The notes below the pieces were generated by a model. The model did not search any database, was not told where the DNA came from, and was given only the letters and a program-made list of their open reading frames with translations. From Tenacibaculum sp. SZ-18 (GTDB lineage: Bacteria > Bacteroidota > Bacteroidia > Flavobacteriales > Flavobacteriaceae): 64,000 nt of DNA. Shown one piece after another: positions 28,226 to 38,465 of the stretch. Positions within the stretch are counted from its first letter, which is position 1. The number at the start of each line of letters is the position of its first letter. The stretch spans positions 254,888 through 318,887 of the forward strand of contig NZ_CP019335.1 in the NCBI RefSeq assembly GCF_002813915.1. The letters are read 5' to 3'. The translations under genes and the position numbers were made by a program.

Positions 28226-29815
28226 ATGAAGAATAATATAAAATATATAAAGCTTTTTATAATTGTAATTATTTTCAACGCTTGTACGGGTGACTTTGAA
28301 AATATAAATACAAACCCTAATGGTATTTCTCAAGAGAGTTTAACCCAATTAAATAACCATATTGGATCAAGGTTTACTCCAATTTTTGCAAATATTATAC
28401 GAAATGAACCAGCTTGGAATTATCAATTACAGCATGGTTTAAATGGAGATGTGTTTTCAGGCTACATGACAAGTCCAACTCCATTTGCAGGAAATATAAA
28501 CAATCAAACCTACGCCTTGGTTGATGGCTGGAACGCTTTTGTTTGGATTGATGCTTACGATGGAAGTGGAGGAAACGGTGTTATGCCTTTTGTTCGAGAA
28601 ATTAAGAATCAAGTTGCAATATCTAATTCTGATGGCGGAGAAAAATTTGTGTACTTAGCAAATATTATGAGAGTAATGGCAATGCATAGAGTAGCAGATG
28701 TATTTGGTCCAATTCGTTATTCTCAGTTTGATGATTTTGATACTACTGGTAAATATGATAGTCAAGAAATTGCGTACAAAGCCTTTTTTGAGGATTTAGA
28801 TGAGGCAATAGATGGCTTAAAAGAGTTCGAAGGAAATGAGCAGTTTATTCCTTTTGATCAATCTCAATTAGGTGGAGATATCGCTTCATGGAGAGCTTTT
28901 GCAAACAGTTTACGATTAAGATTAGCTATTCGTGTTTCGAATGTCGATGGAAACCTTGCAAAAACAGAAGGTGAAAAAGCGTTAACAAGTGATGCAGGTT
29001 TTTTATCATCAGATATGGTTATTAATACTCCAGGATTTAGACATCCAATTGCAACCATTAGTGGAACGTGGAATGATATCTGTATGAGTGCAGAAATGGA
29101 AGTTATTCTCAAAGGTTTTAATGATGGAAGAGCTGAGAGATACTTTAATGTGCCAGCTGATGCAAGTTTAGGTGACTATAAAGGAATAAGACAGGGAATT
29201 GATATTACATCAAAATCCCAATATGCAAGCCATTCTTTGATAGGAGCCGTAGTTGATACGGAAACAAAAACCTGGATGACGGTTGCTGAAATTTATTTCT
29301 TGAAGGCTGAAGCTGGACTTAGAAATTGGGCTGGAGCAGGAGATGTTAAGTCAAATTATGATGATGGAATTAGAGCTTCATTCAATCAGCATGGTATTGC
29401 CAATGCGGAAACATATTTAACTGATAATACGAGTACACCTAACAATTTTGTTGATGCTATTGATTCAAATAATAACATTAACTATGGTAGTGATGTGAAA
29501 ATAGCATTTGATAATTCTGCTACAAATGAATACAAGTTAGAGCAAATTATTACACAAAAATGGATAGCAATGTTTCCTGATGGTCAAGAAGCATGGAGTG
29601 AATTTAGGAGAACAGGATACCCAAGAATTTTTCCAGTTGTATTAAACAACAGTGGAGGAAATATAGATACCAATATCCAAATTAGAAGAATCAACTTCGT
29701 GAATTCTGAAGTGAACACAAATTTAGAAAATGTAGAGGAAGCACGAACTTTCTTAAAGGGTTCGGATAATGGAGGAACTAGGTTATGGTGGGATACTGGG
29801 AGTAATAATTTTTAA
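28226..29815 (+). CDS. SusD/RagB-family outer-membrane lipoprotein
   Basis: A 529-residue surface lipoprotein (signal with FNAC, Cys at about 20) that pairs with SusC to capture glycans. The sequence ENINTNPNGISQESL after the lipid anchor and the TPR-like helices (VAEIYFLKAEAGLRNWAG, DGIRASFNQHGI) fit the SusD/RagB lipoprotein group. The C-terminus has QKWIAMFPDGQEAWSEFRRTG, a typical family motif. The gene is followed by a strong terminator at 29851-29891, so susCD form one transcript. Confidence 0.92.
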   Translation: MKNNIKYIKLFIIVIIFNACTGDFENINTNPNGISQESLTQLNNHIGSRFTPIFANIIRNEPAWNYQLQHGLNGDVFSGYMTSPTPFAGNINNQTYALVDGWNAFVWIDAYDGSGGNGVMPFVREIKNQVAISNSDGGEKFVYLANIMRVMAMHRVADVFGPIRYSQFDDFDTTGKYDSQEIAYKAFFEDLDEAIDGLKEFEGNEQFIPFDQSQLGGDIASWRAFANSLRLRLAIRVSNVDGNLAKTEGEKALTSDAGFLSSDMVINTPGFRHPIATISGTWNDICMSAEMEVILKGFNDGRAERYFNVPADASLGDYKGIRQGIDITSKSQYASHSLIGAVVDTETKTWMTVAEIYFLKAEAGLRNWAGAGDVKSNYDDGIRASFNQHGIANAETYLTDNTSTPNNFVDAIDSNNNINYGSDVKIAFDNSATNEYKLEQIITQKWIAMFPDGQEAWSEFRRTGYPRIFPVVLNNSGGNIDTNIQIRRINFVNSEVNTNLENVEEARTFLKGSDNGGTRLWWDTGSNNF

Positions 29816-29850
29816 TAATTAATAATTTTTTCCATTATACTTTTGTATCA

Positions 29851-29891
29851 CAGGTAAGAACAAGAGTTTTTGTTCTTACCTGTTTTTTATT
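29851..29891 (+). terminator. Rho-independent terminator after susCD
   Basis: A perfect 13-bp stem, CAGGTAAGAACAA (29851-29863) and TTGTTCTTACCTG (29870-29882), with a 6-nt loop, followed by TTTTTTATT. It sits 36 bases after the susD stop, separating it from nagB. Confidence 0.9.
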
Positions 29892-29968
29892 AGAGATAAT
29901 ATGTTGTTTGTCGAAAAAATTGAACTAAGCATATTCCATTAAATAATTTTATCAAAAAAATATTCGTA

Positions 29969-31903
29969 ATGATTGTAAAAGCAAAAAAGAACAATACCAA
30001 AAGTTTATCCTTTAAGCCAGCAGGTCAATTCGAAGAAACTCGTTTTGAAAAAATTCATAATGTAATTTTTGATAACTCTGAAAAAGCATCGAAGGAAGTT
30101 GCTTTTGAAATAGCAGAATTAATTCAGCAAAAAGCAGCAGAAGGTGCTATGTGTGTTTTAGGACTAGCAACTGGTTCTTCTCCAATAAAAGTGTATGAAG
30201 AGTTAGTTCGCTTTCATAAGGAAGACAAGTTAAGTTTTTCAAATGTGATTACTTTTAATTTAGATGAATATTTTCCAATGCAATCAGATGATTTACAAAG
30301 TTATTATCATTTTATGCATGAGCATTTATTCAATCATGTCGATATTCTTCCTGAAAATATTAATATTCCAGATGGTACAATTTCACCAGAAGATATTTAC
30401 CAATATTGTATAGATTATGAATTAAAAATTAAATCGTTAGGTGGTTTAGATTTTCAATTATTAGGAATTGGAAGAACTGGTCATATTGGTTTTAATGAAC
30501 CAGGTTCACACTACAACTCTGGAACAAGAGTGATTACATTAGATCATATCACAAGAGAAGATGCTGCTTCAGCTTTTTTAGGAATTGATAATGTTCCGAA
30601 AAAAGCAATCACTATGGGAATAAACACCATAAAAAACGCTAAAAGAATTGTTCTTCTAGCTTGGGGTTTGAATAAAGCAAAAGTTGTTCAAAAAACTATT
30701 GAAGGAGAGGTAACCTCTCAAATTCCAGCAACGTATTTACAAGAGCACAAAAACACAACATTTATTTTAGATGAAGAGGCAAGTGCCGAATTAATAAGAA
30801 TAAAGACACCATGGTTAGTTACTTCTTGTGTTTGGACGGATGAGTTGAAGAAGAAGGCCGTCTTTTGGTTAAGTGAAAAGGTAAACAAACCAATTCTAAA
30901 ACTTACGGATAAAGATTATAATGAATATGGAATGTCTGGATTGATAGCAAAAGAAGGAAGTGCTTACGATTTAAACATTGATATATTCAATAAATTACAA
31001 CATACAATTACAGGTTGGCCTGGTGGCAAACCTAATGCTGATGATTCTAATAGACCTGAAAGAGCATTCCCCTCAAAAAAAAGAGTTATAATTTTCAGTC
31101 CTCATCCTGATGATGATGTAATTTCAATGGGAGGTACATTTGATCGATTAGTCCAACAAGGTCATGAGGTTCATATTGCATATCAAACATCAGGTAATAT
31201 CGCTGTAACCGATGAAGATGCACGAAAGTTTGCTGAAACAGCTTTAACATTAACCTCCGATACAAATAAAATTCAAGATATTCTAAAAAACATTCAAAAC
31301 AAAAAATTAAATGCTGTTGACTCTAAAGAGGTTAGGGCTTTAAAAGGAACAATTCGAAGAACAGAATCTTTAGCAGCTACAAGATATTTGGAAGTTCCAG
31401 ATACGAATGTTCATTTTATGAATCTTCCTTTTTACGAAACAGGTACTGTTAAAAAGAATAATCTATCTGAAAAAGACATCGAAATCATGTGTAACTTAAT
31501 TGATGAAATAAAACCTCATCAGATTTACGCAGCTGGTGATTTAGCTGATCCTCATGGAACACATAAAGTTTGTTTAGATGCCTTGTTTTTAGCATTGGAA
31601 AGAATGAAACACGACGAATCTGTCAAAGATTGTTGGGTTTGGTTGTATAGAGGTGCTTGGTTTGAATGGGATTCTCATGAAATTGATATGGCAGTTCCAA
31701 TGAGTCCAGATCAAGTGATAAAAAAACGTAACGCTATTTTCTTTCATCAATCTCAAAAAGACAAAGTAATGTTTAGAGGTGATGATTCAAGAGAGTTTTG
31801 GGTAAGAGCTGAAGATAGAAACAGACTTACAGCAAAAAAATATCATCAATTAGGAATGGCAGATTATGCTGCTATTGAAGCATTTAAACGTTATTATTTT
31901 TAA
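29969..31903 (+). CDS. nagB: Glucosamine-6-phosphate deaminase fused to a PIG-L-type domain
   Basis: A 644-residue two-domain protein. The N-terminal part (about 25-290) is NagB, which converts glucosamine-6-phosphate to fructose-6-phosphate and ammonia. It shows GLATGSSPIKVYEEL, FNLDEYFPM and GIGRTGHIGFNEPGS. The C-terminal part (about 365-640) is a PIG-L/LmbE-like deacetylase domain with SPHPDDD (His at 379), DPHGTHKVC and a conserved RGAWFEW segment. A PIG-L domain could supply a deacetylation step, since no separate NagA is seen in the window, but this is inference. Large NagB proteins of this form are known in Bacteroidota. It ends 3 bases before the hexosaminidase. Confidence 0.9.
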   Translation: MIVKAKKNNTKSLSFKPAGQFEETRFEKIHNVIFDNSEKASKEVAFEIAELIQQKAAEGAMCVLGLATGSSPIKVYEELVRFHKEDKLSFSNVITFNLDEYFPMQSDDLQSYYHFMHEHLFNHVDILPENINIPDGTISPEDIYQYCIDYELKIKSLGGLDFQLLGIGRTGHIGFNEPGSHYNSGTRVITLDHITREDAASAFLGIDNVPKKAITMGINTIKNAKRIVLLAWGLNKAKVVQKTIEGEVTSQIPATYLQEHKNTTFILDEEASAELIRIKTPWLVTSCVWTDELKKKAVFWLSEKVNKPILKLTDKDYNEYGMSGLIAKEGSAYDLNIDIFNKLQHTITGWPGGKPNADDSNRPERAFPSKKRVIIFSPHPDDDVISMGGTFDRLVQQGHEVHIAYQTSGNIAVTDEDARKFAETALTLTSDTNKIQDILKNIQNKKLNAVDSKEVRALKGTIRRTESLAATRYLEVPDTNVHFMNLPFYETGTVKKNNLSEKDIEIMCNLIDEIKPHQIYAAGDLADPHGTHKVCLDALFLALERMKHDESVKDCWVWLYRGAWFEWDSHEIDMAVPMSPDQVIKKRNAIFFHQSQKDKVMFRGDDSREFWVRAEDRNRLTAKKYHQLGMADYAAIEAFKRYYF

Positions 31904-31906
31904 GTA

Positions 31907-33979
31907 ATGAAAGTATTTTCAATTTTATTAGTAGCTTTTTCTTCTTTTACTCTTTCTTTTAATTCATGTTTTTCTCAAGAATTATTAAATGAAAAGCTCG
32001 ATTTAATGCCTTGGCCAAAGGAAATTACATCTAATGGAAGTATCACAAAGTTAGATGAGAATTTTACTATTAGCATCAATAACAAAGGAAGCAGGGTTTA
32101 TAACGCTGCGACCAAATTTCTTAGAAATTTAGCTAATAAAACGGGTGTTTTTATCAACGAAGGATTTCCTTTTTATAATCGTGAAAATGCAACGTTAAGT
32201 TTAGTTTTTAAGGAGGTGGCAGATTTGTCTATAAATACTGACGAGTCTTATGAGTTAGTAGTAAAGAATAATAAAATTGAATTAACGGCAAAAACAGATG
32301 TTGGAATTGTTAGAGGATTGTCTACACTATTACAATTAATTAAAAGTGACGGGAGTAACTATAATTTTGAAGGGTTTTATGTAAAAGATGCTCCTCGATT
32401 TAAATGGCGAGGCCTTATGATTGATGTGTCTCGTCATTTTCAACCTGTCGATTTAATTAAGCGAAATTTAGATGCGATGGCTTATGTCAAAATGAATGTG
32501 TTTCATTGGCATTTGTCAGATGATCAAGGGTTTAGAATTGAGTCGAAACGCTATCCGAAGCTACATCAACAGGGTTCGGATGGAGTATATTATACACATG
32601 AACAAATTAAAGATGTAGTGGCCTACGCTAATAACTTAGGAATTCGAGTTATTCCAGAAATTGATGTTCCTGGTCATGCGGCGGCAATTTTAGCAGCCTA
32701 TCCAGAATTAGGAAGTAATGATAATTACGATTATAAAATAGTAAGAGATTCCGGAGTTTTTGATCCCACATTAAATCCTACTAAACCCGAAGTATATACG
32801 TTTTTAGATAATTTATTTAAGGAAGTAACTCCTTTGTTTCCAGACGAATATTTTCATATCGGTGGGGATGAAAATGAAGGTAAGCATTGGGATTCGAATG
32901 TAGAAATTCAAAAATTTAAAAAGAAATATAGGTTAGATACTAATCATGACTTACAAACATATTTCAATATAAAGCTTGAGAAAATATTAAGGAAATACGG
33001 AAAAAAATTAGTTGGATGGGATGAAATAAGAACTCCAAGTATGCCTAAAAGTGCTATTATTCATTCTTGGAGAGGAAAGAATGAAGGTTTTGAAAATGGA
33101 ACATTAATTCCCGCACTTAAGAACGGTTATCACGCGATTTTATCTAATGATTATTATATTGATAGAATGTTATCTGTTGAACACTATTATAATTGTGATC
33201 CTATCGCAAATGCCAACTTAACAAAAGAAGAGGAAGATAGAGTACTTGGAGGTGAAGTGACCATGTGGAGTGAGTTGGTAACACCGTTAACTATTGATAG
33301 TCGTATTTGGCCAAGAACAGCAGCCATAGCAGAACGATTTTGGTCTTCAAAGCATATTACGAATGTTGAGAATATGCGAAAACGACTAGATAAAGTAAAT
33401 CATGAACTGGAAAGAATAGGTTTAACTCATATCCGAAATATTGATGTAATTCTGAGGAATATTTCGGACAATCAGGAGATTTTATCTTTAAAAATTTTAT
33501 CGCGAATTTCTGAGCCATTAAAAGTTTATCAAAGAAATAAAGGTGGGATAGAGTATAAAACCTTTTCCCCATTTACGTTGTTTGCAGATGCATGTTCGGC
33601 AGATGCTCCCGATGCGTATGCATTTAAAAAAGTTGTATCGGCATATAAGTTAAATTCAAATTCGAGTAATGCTGAGAATGTTTCATTATTCTTGAATAAA
33701 TGGGAGAAAGGCTATCTCAATTTTAAAGAGCTACATCATTCGCCAAATTTAGTAGGATTAAATTTTCACTATAAGAATCTTGCTGAAATATCTGTTCATC
33801 TCAATAAAGCCATTAAAAGCGGAAAATACTCAGAGAAAGACAAAGAAAGAATTGATAGTTTACTAAATGAAATAGCAACTCCATTTGTAGATGTGGAAAT
33901 AGTAATTATTGATTCCTTAAAAACACTTTCAAATCATTTAAATCAAAAATTTGGTTTAAGGGAGAACGTTCATAAATAA
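31907..33979 (+). CDS. Beta-N-acetylhexosaminidase (GH20)
   Basis: A 690-residue exported enzyme (N-terminal signal, possibly a lipoprotein with Cys in NSCFSQ). A GH20b-type N-terminal domain (about 35-160) is followed by the catalytic barrel (about 165-510): KWRGLMIDVSRHFQP, FHWHLSDDQGFRIESKRYP, and HIGGDENEG with the catalytic pair Asp321-Glu322. The distal 170 residues form an extra helical domain. GH20 enzymes release terminal GlcNAc from chitin oligosaccharides or glycans in the periplasm, feeding the NagP transporter. It lies between nagB and the GlcNAc kinase in one operon. Confidence 0.93.
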   Translation: MKVFSILLVAFSSFTLSFNSCFSQELLNEKLDLMPWPKEITSNGSITKLDENFTISINNKGSRVYNAATKFLRNLANKTGVFINEGFPFYNRENATLSLVFKEVADLSINTDESYELVVKNNKIELTAKTDVGIVRGLSTLLQLIKSDGSNYNFEGFYVKDAPRFKWRGLMIDVSRHFQPVDLIKRNLDAMAYVKMNVFHWHLSDDQGFRIESKRYPKLHQQGSDGVYYTHEQIKDVVAYANNLGIRVIPEIDVPGHAAAILAAYPELGSNDNYDYKIVRDSGVFDPTLNPTKPEVYTFLDNLFKEVTPLFPDEYFHIGGDENEGKHWDSNVEIQKFKKKYRLDTNHDLQTYFNIKLEKILRKYGKKLVGWDEIRTPSMPKSAIIHSWRGKNEGFENGTLIPALKNGYHAILSNDYYIDRMLSVEHYYNCDPIANANLTKEEEDRVLGGEVTMWSELVTPLTIDSRIWPRTAAIAERFWSSKHITNVENMRKRLDKVNHELERIGLTHIRNIDVILRNISDNQEILSLKILSRISEPLKVYQRNKGGIEYKTFSPFTLFADACSADAPDAYAFKKVVSAYKLNSNSSNAENVSLFLNKWEKGYLNFKELHHSPNLVGLNFHYKNLAEISVHLNKAIKSGKYSEKDKERIDSLLNEIATPFVDVEIVIIDSLKTLSNHLNQKFGLRENVHK

Positions 33980-34001
33980 TCGACTTTTTTTAGAACTTAT
34001 T

Positions 34002-34868
34002 ATGATTTTATTTGCAGATAGTGGATCCTCGAAATGTGATTGGGTAATTTATAATAATGTAACCAATGAACTTTCTAGAACAAGAACAAAAGGGTTAAAT
34101 CCGAATATCCTAACAGAAAAAAAAATTACTAATATAATTCGTAAGAGTAATGAATTGTTTGCTATTAGGAACATTGTGGAGAAAGTGTACTTCTATGGAG
34201 CTGGTTGTGGAACAATCAAGAATCAAGAAAAAGTTATTGAGGTTCTTAAGTTAACTTTTCAAAATGCTATAACTATTAATGTAAAGGAGGATTTAATGGC
34301 TGCTGTTTTAGCCACAACAAATGAACCAGCTATCATTTGTATTTTAGGAACAGGTTCCAATTGCTGTTATTATGATGGAGAACATATTCAAACAAAAATC
34401 CCTTCTTTAGGTTATGTCTTAATGGATGAGGCTAGTGGTAATTATTTTGGAAAGGAATTATTAAAAAGTTATTATTACAATCAACTACCGAATGAGTTGA
34501 GAGTTTCATTTGAACAATCGTATAAGTTAAATCCACAAAAGGTTTTAGATAAAATATATAAATCAAAATATCCAAATAAATATTTGGCAAATTTCGCAAG
34601 GTTTCTAATTTATAATATTGAACATCCTTATATTGTTAGTATGATTAGAAATGGAATGAGAGTCTTTATTCAAAATCATATTTTACCATATTCTAAAGAA
34701 TATATTAATGCACCGATTCATTTTGTTGGATCAATTGCATACCATATACAAGAGATTATCAATGAGGAATTAGCAAGTTTCGACCTGAGTGCCAAAAGCT
34801 TTGTTCGAAGACCTATTCAAAATGTGATTGATAATATTCTGCAAGCACAAATTATTGTAAATAACTGA
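34002..34868 (+). CDS. N-acetylglucosamine kinase-like protein (BadF/BadG family)
   Basis: A 288-residue ASKHA-fold sugar kinase. The phosphate-1 loop FADSGSSKCDW is at the N-terminus; further signatures are the GAGCG stretch near 66 and IICILGTGSNCCYYDG with YVLMDEASGNYFGKELL near 110-150. These match BadF/BadG/BcrA-type GlcNAc kinases common in Bacteroidota. It would phosphorylate imported GlcNAc to GlcNAc-6-phosphate before deacetylation and NagB. It is the last gene of the GlcNAc operon, 22 bases after the hexosaminidase. Confidence 0.87.
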   Translation: MILFADSGSSKCDWVIYNNVTNELSRTRTKGLNPNILTEKKITNIIRKSNELFAIRNIVEKVYFYGAGCGTIKNQEKVIEVLKLTFQNAITINVKEDLMAAVLATTNEPAIICILGTGSNCCYYDGEHIQTKIPSLGYVLMDEASGNYFGKELLKSYYYNQLPNELRVSFEQSYKLNPQKVLDKIYKSKYPNKYLANFARFLIYNIEHPYIVSMIRNGMRVFIQNHILPYSKEYINAPIHFVGSIAYHIQEIINEELASFDLSAKSFVRRPIQNVIDNILQAQIIVNN

Positions 34869-34907
34869 AGCAAGTGAATTACTTGATTAAAAGTAATTAC
34901 CTGCTTC
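34867..34907. terminator. Imperfect hairpin between convergent genes
   Basis: GAAGCAAGTGAATTAC pairs imperfectly with GTAATTACCTGCTTC across an AT-rich loop. It begins at the stop codon of the kinase gene and precedes the end of the convergent DUF4249 gene. It lacks a strong T run on either side, so it may be a weak bidirectional terminator. Confidence 0.4.
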
Positions 34908-34932
34908 AGAAAGGATCTAAATACTTAGGTTA

Positions 34933-35751
34933 TTATTGAATTGTATATGTTGTTCTAGCAAATTGACTTAAACGAAAGTAGCCTAGAACTTCCTCATTTA
35001 AATTGTTTACATTTTTGCAGTTTCCTTTTAATTGAGCAGGAGTTGCTTGAAATGGTCCACCTCCTTGTGTTCCTGATTGTTCAATTAGTTGTTCTATGTA
35101 AAAATAAAATTGTTCTGATATTCCAAAAACCTTGATGTCTACTTCTGTTCCAGTTACGTTCTTCTCGTCCGAATGTAAAACAAAAGCTTCGTTCCCATTT
35201 AAAAACTCATCTCGAATAGAGGATAAGGAAGGAACGGCTAAATTATCTTGAATAAATTCTCCTAAGTAGTAGTTTACTTCATCAACAGGATCGTCAAAAC
35301 GTACGCGCAATCGATATTCGTCCTCATTAAATCCTTCTTCTTGAGTTACACCATTAATTTCTGTAAAGCCAATTAATGTTTCAGTTGCAGCATAAGTTTC
35401 TCCACCATAATCAATAGTTAAGTTGTAAACAGCACCAATTTCAGGAACAAAACTTGCAGTAGTATAATCTCCATTGTTTTGATCAGAAAAAATAAATTGG
35501 GAGCCATCATTTACTTTCGTTACGGTCACTGTAGCTCCTGTGGCTGGAACATTAAGATTACTATCGAAATATGCTGTAGAAGTACTTAATTTAATGGTTT
35601 GATTGTTTCCAGAAGTCCCTTTTTCCCAATTAATAGAAGCTTCTACGACTAATCTTGCTCCTCCATTTGGAACATCAACATCAACAATATCAGTACAAGA
35701 TGAAAAAATAGTACTGATAGCGATAAACAGAGTATATATTGATTTTTTCAT
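34933..35751 (-). CDS. DUF4249 family lipoprotein
   Basis: A 272-residue lipoprotein (signal with IFSSC, Cys at about 19). The sequence after the anchor (DIVDVDVPNGGARLVVEASI) and the repeated beta strands, including ATGATVTVTKVNDGSQF and EIGAVYNLTIDYGGETYAATETL, are typical of DUF4249 proteins. These are almost always encoded next to a TonB-dependent receptor and are thought to be its surface-exposed partner, analogous in position to SusD. Here it follows the receptor gene after 3 bases. The substrate is unknown. Confidence 0.85.
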   Translation of the reverse strand: MKKSIYTLFIAISTIFSSCTDIVDVDVPNGGARLVVEASINWEKGTSGNNQTIKLSTSTAYFDSNLNVPATGATVTVTKVNDGSQFIFSDQNNGDYTTASFVPEIGAVYNLTIDYGGETYAATETLIGFTEINGVTQEEGFNEDEYRLRVRFDDPVDEVNYYLGEFIQDNLAVPSLSSIRDEFLNGNEAFVLHSDEKNVTGTEVDIKVFGISEQFYFYIEQLIEQSGTQGGGPFQATPAQLKGNCKNVNNLNEEVLGYFRLSQFARTTYTIQ

Positions 35752-35754
35752 TTT

Positions 35755-38124
35755 TTAGAATTTAAAGTTATAAGTTACAGAAGGAGTAATCCCGAAAATA
35801 GAAGTTCTTTCAGCTTCGTTCGCTCCAGATTCATCATTAACACCAAATCGGATAGCAGCAGCGTTTCTTCTAGAGTATAAGTTATATATACCAAAAACCC
35901 ATTCTCCTTGCCATTTTCTATTTTTATTTTTTCTTGGTGTTAACGTAGCAGAAATATCTAAACGATTATATGATGGTAAACGATCTGCATTTCTGGTTGA
36001 ATAAGTTGGAATAGATAAACCATTGTATTGAAATTGTCCATTAGGATAAGTTACAGGTCGTCCTGTTTGAAAAACAAAATTCGCATTAAACGTCCACTTT
36101 TCATTGTATTTGTAATTTCCGGTAACAGATAAATCATGAGTTCTATCAAAAGGAGTGTTATACCAGTCCCCATTGTTTAGTCCTGGACCTCCTGCTGTGC
36201 CTCCCGGAGTTTTTTGCTCTGACTTTGATAAGGTATAAGCAACCCATCCAGTTAAGTCTCCTTTGTTTTTTCTAAGCAAAAACTCTAATCCGTAGGCTCT
36301 TGCATCTCCATTCAAAATTTCTCTTTCAATGGTATTTTGAGCAATTAATTCAGCTCCGTTAATATAATCAACACGGTTTTTTACCGTCTTAAAATAAGTT
36401 TCCGCTTCAATTGAGTACATGTTGTTTTTGAAGTTACGGAAATATCCTAAAGCAACTTGATCGGCAATTTGTGGTTTTAAAAACTCACCACTTGGCGCCC
36501 AAATATCTAGAGGAGTAGCAGAAGTTGTATTAGAAATTAAATGTAAGTATTGGGCCATTCTATTATAACTTGTCTTAATGGAAGACTTGTCATTTAGTTG
36601 ATACGACAAAGCAAAACGAGGTTCGAAATTTCCAAAGCTTGCAATACTCTCTTTGTCACCATAGTTTATCTGACCTGTTGGCTCAGCACGCTCATAAATT
36701 CCTAAAGTTGTATTGTAAACTACGGGTAAATCATTAGCGTAGGTATTTAAAATTTGACTTCCAAATCGGTTAAAATAGCTATAGCGTAAACCATACATCG
36801 CAGTTAATTTATTTGAAATTTTGTGTTCTAAACTTGCATAAATTCCTGTTTCTACTGCAAACTTTTTATCTAAAAAGTCTTCGTTAATTGATGATTCAGG
36901 AGTTAGTTTTCTAATTTCTCCTGGATTGAATTTGTAATAAATTCCACTAGCACCAAAATCAAACTTTAGTTTATCATTCAAATAATAATCTACATCATAT
37001 TTTAAGTTGTAATTATCAATTCGAGATAACCAATCTAAGCCAACAAACTCAAGTTGTAAATCATAATTGTATCTACTGTAAATTGCTGAAAGATTAGAAA
37101 ATAGTTTATCATTAAAAATATGATTCCATCGTAAGTTTGCCGATAAGTTTCCATAGGAGTTAAAGAAAGAATTGGTAAAACTTACGTCGTCATTTCCGAA
37201 GTAAGCAGACAAGTATAAACGATTTTTCTCATTAAGTTGATAATTGGTTTTTAAGTTTAAATCGTAAAACCCAACTCTGTTTTCATTGTTTGCTAAAGCT
37301 AAAAAAATGTTTGCATAAGAAGCGCGTCCAGCAATTAAAAATGAACCTTTATCACCAAACAATGGAGCTTCTGCAGTTAATCTACTTGAAATTAAACCAA
37401 TCCCACCAGTCAATTTGAATTCTTTATTGTTTCCATCTTTTTGACGAACGTCTAACACAGAAGAAACGCGTCCACCAAATTTAGCAGGAATTCCACCTTT
37501 GTATAATTTAACATCTTTAATTGCGTCGTTGTTAAATACAGAGAAGAATCCGAATAAATGCGATGCGTTATAAATTATGGCTTCATCTAATAATATTAAA
37601 TTCTGATCTTCAGCCCCACCACGAACATTAAATCCAGAAGCACCTTCACCAGCATTGGTAACACCAGGAAGTAGTTGAATAGATTTAATAATATCAACTT
37701 CTCCTAAAACAACAGGAATTTGTTTAATCGTCTGTGAACTGATCTTTGTCGTACTCATTTGAGGACTTCTCAGATCTACTTTTTTACTTTCTTCAGAAGT
37801 AATTACTACTTCATCTAAAACATTTGTATCTTCTTTTAAAGAAGTATTGAACTTTATATTTTGAGTAAGTTGAATTTCTTTTTCAATAGGAGCGTAACCA
37901 ACGTACGAAATACTTAAAGTGTATTTTCCTTCTGGAGCTGTTAAAGAGTAAAATCCATACTCGTTGGTCATGGTACCAATAGATGTTCCTTTTAAAAAAA
38001 CCGTCGCACCAAATAAGGTTTCTCCGTTGGCGTTGTCTTTTAAAGTTCCACTTATAGTATATTTACTTTGTGAAATACCACTAAGGTGAACTAAAAGTAA
38101 CATGATAATTGCGTAAATTCTCAT
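35755..38124 (-). CDS. TonB-dependent receptor with carboxypeptidase-like N-terminal domain
   Basis: A 789-residue outer-membrane receptor: signal peptide ending GISQ; a CarboxypepD_reg-like domain (about 22-105: YTISGTLKDNANGETLFGATV, YGFYSLTAPEGKYTLSISYVGY); a plug domain (about 120-230: LPGVTNAGEGASGFNVRGG, NLILLDEAIIYNASHLFGFFS); and a beta barrel ending in a Phe strand (PSVTYNFKF). It lacks the SusC signature and has a DUF4249 partner instead of SusD. The substrate is unknown. A full-consensus promoter lies upstream at 38303-38333, leaving a leader of roughly 170 nt. Confidence 0.92.
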   Translation of the reverse strand: MRIYAIIMLLLVHLSGISQSKYTISGTLKDNANGETLFGATVFLKGTSIGTMTNEYGFYSLTAPEGKYTLSISYVGYAPIEKEIQLTQNIKFNTSLKEDTNVLDEVVITSEESKKVDLRSPQMSTTKISSQTIKQIPVVLGEVDIIKSIQLLPGVTNAGEGASGFNVRGGAEDQNLILLDEAIIYNASHLFGFFSVFNNDAIKDVKLYKGGIPAKFGGRVSSVLDVRQKDGNNKEFKLTGGIGLISSRLTAEAPLFGDKGSFLIAGRASYANIFLALANNENRVGFYDLNLKTNYQLNEKNRLYLSAYFGNDDVSFTNSFFNSYGNLSANLRWNHIFNDKLFSNLSAIYSRYNYDLQLEFVGLDWLSRIDNYNLKYDVDYYLNDKLKFDFGASGIYYKFNPGEIRKLTPESSINEDFLDKKFAVETGIYASLEHKISNKLTAMYGLRYSYFNRFGSQILNTYANDLPVVYNTTLGIYERAEPTGQINYGDKESIASFGNFEPRFALSYQLNDKSSIKTSYNRMAQYLHLISNTTSATPLDIWAPSGEFLKPQIADQVALGYFRNFKNNMYSIEAETYFKTVKNRVDYINGAELIAQNTIEREILNGDARAYGLEFLLRKNKGDLTGWVAYTLSKSEQKTPGGTAGGPGLNNGDWYNTPFDRTHDLSVTGNYKYNEKWTFNANFVFQTGRPVTYPNGQFQYNGLSIPTYSTRNADRLPSYNRLDISATLTPRKNKNRKWQGEWVFGIYNLYSRRNAAAIRFGVNDESGANEAERTSIFGITPSVTYNFKF

Positions 38125-38302
38125 AATTAATTCTTGCTTTTTTTATTTAAAGCCTAAATAATTTCTAATAGGCGATTTGAATTTCTTCTTTTCAAAAAAT
38201 ATCACTTTCGTTATAATTGTCATTTCTTATGTTTTTTGAATTTAGAAGAATTTGAAACTAGAAGACAAAATATTGTTTAATGATTCTTTAAGAAAACTTA
38301 AA

Positions 38303-38333
38303 CAAAATTATGTGTTTAGATTTTAGAATCAAA
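38303..38333 (-). promoter_or_regulatory. Full-consensus promoter of the TonB receptor operon
   Basis: On the minus strand TTTG (38330-38333), a 19-nt spacer and TAATTTTG (38303-38310) give an exact match to the Bacteroidota -33/-7 promoter. Transcription should start near 38296. The divergent crp-like gene shares this 341-bp intergenic region; its own promoter is not clear (a TATTTTTA at 38441-38448 is a near match). Confidence 0.7.
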
Positions 38334-38465
38334 AGTTTGAATCTATTTATTATATTAAAAAAATGTGAAATTTTCCGTGGAAAGTAATTTATAAATGGTC
38401 ACAATACTACTTTGAATTTCTGAAAATAGAATAGATGTGTTATTTTTACTTTAAATATCAGAGCA

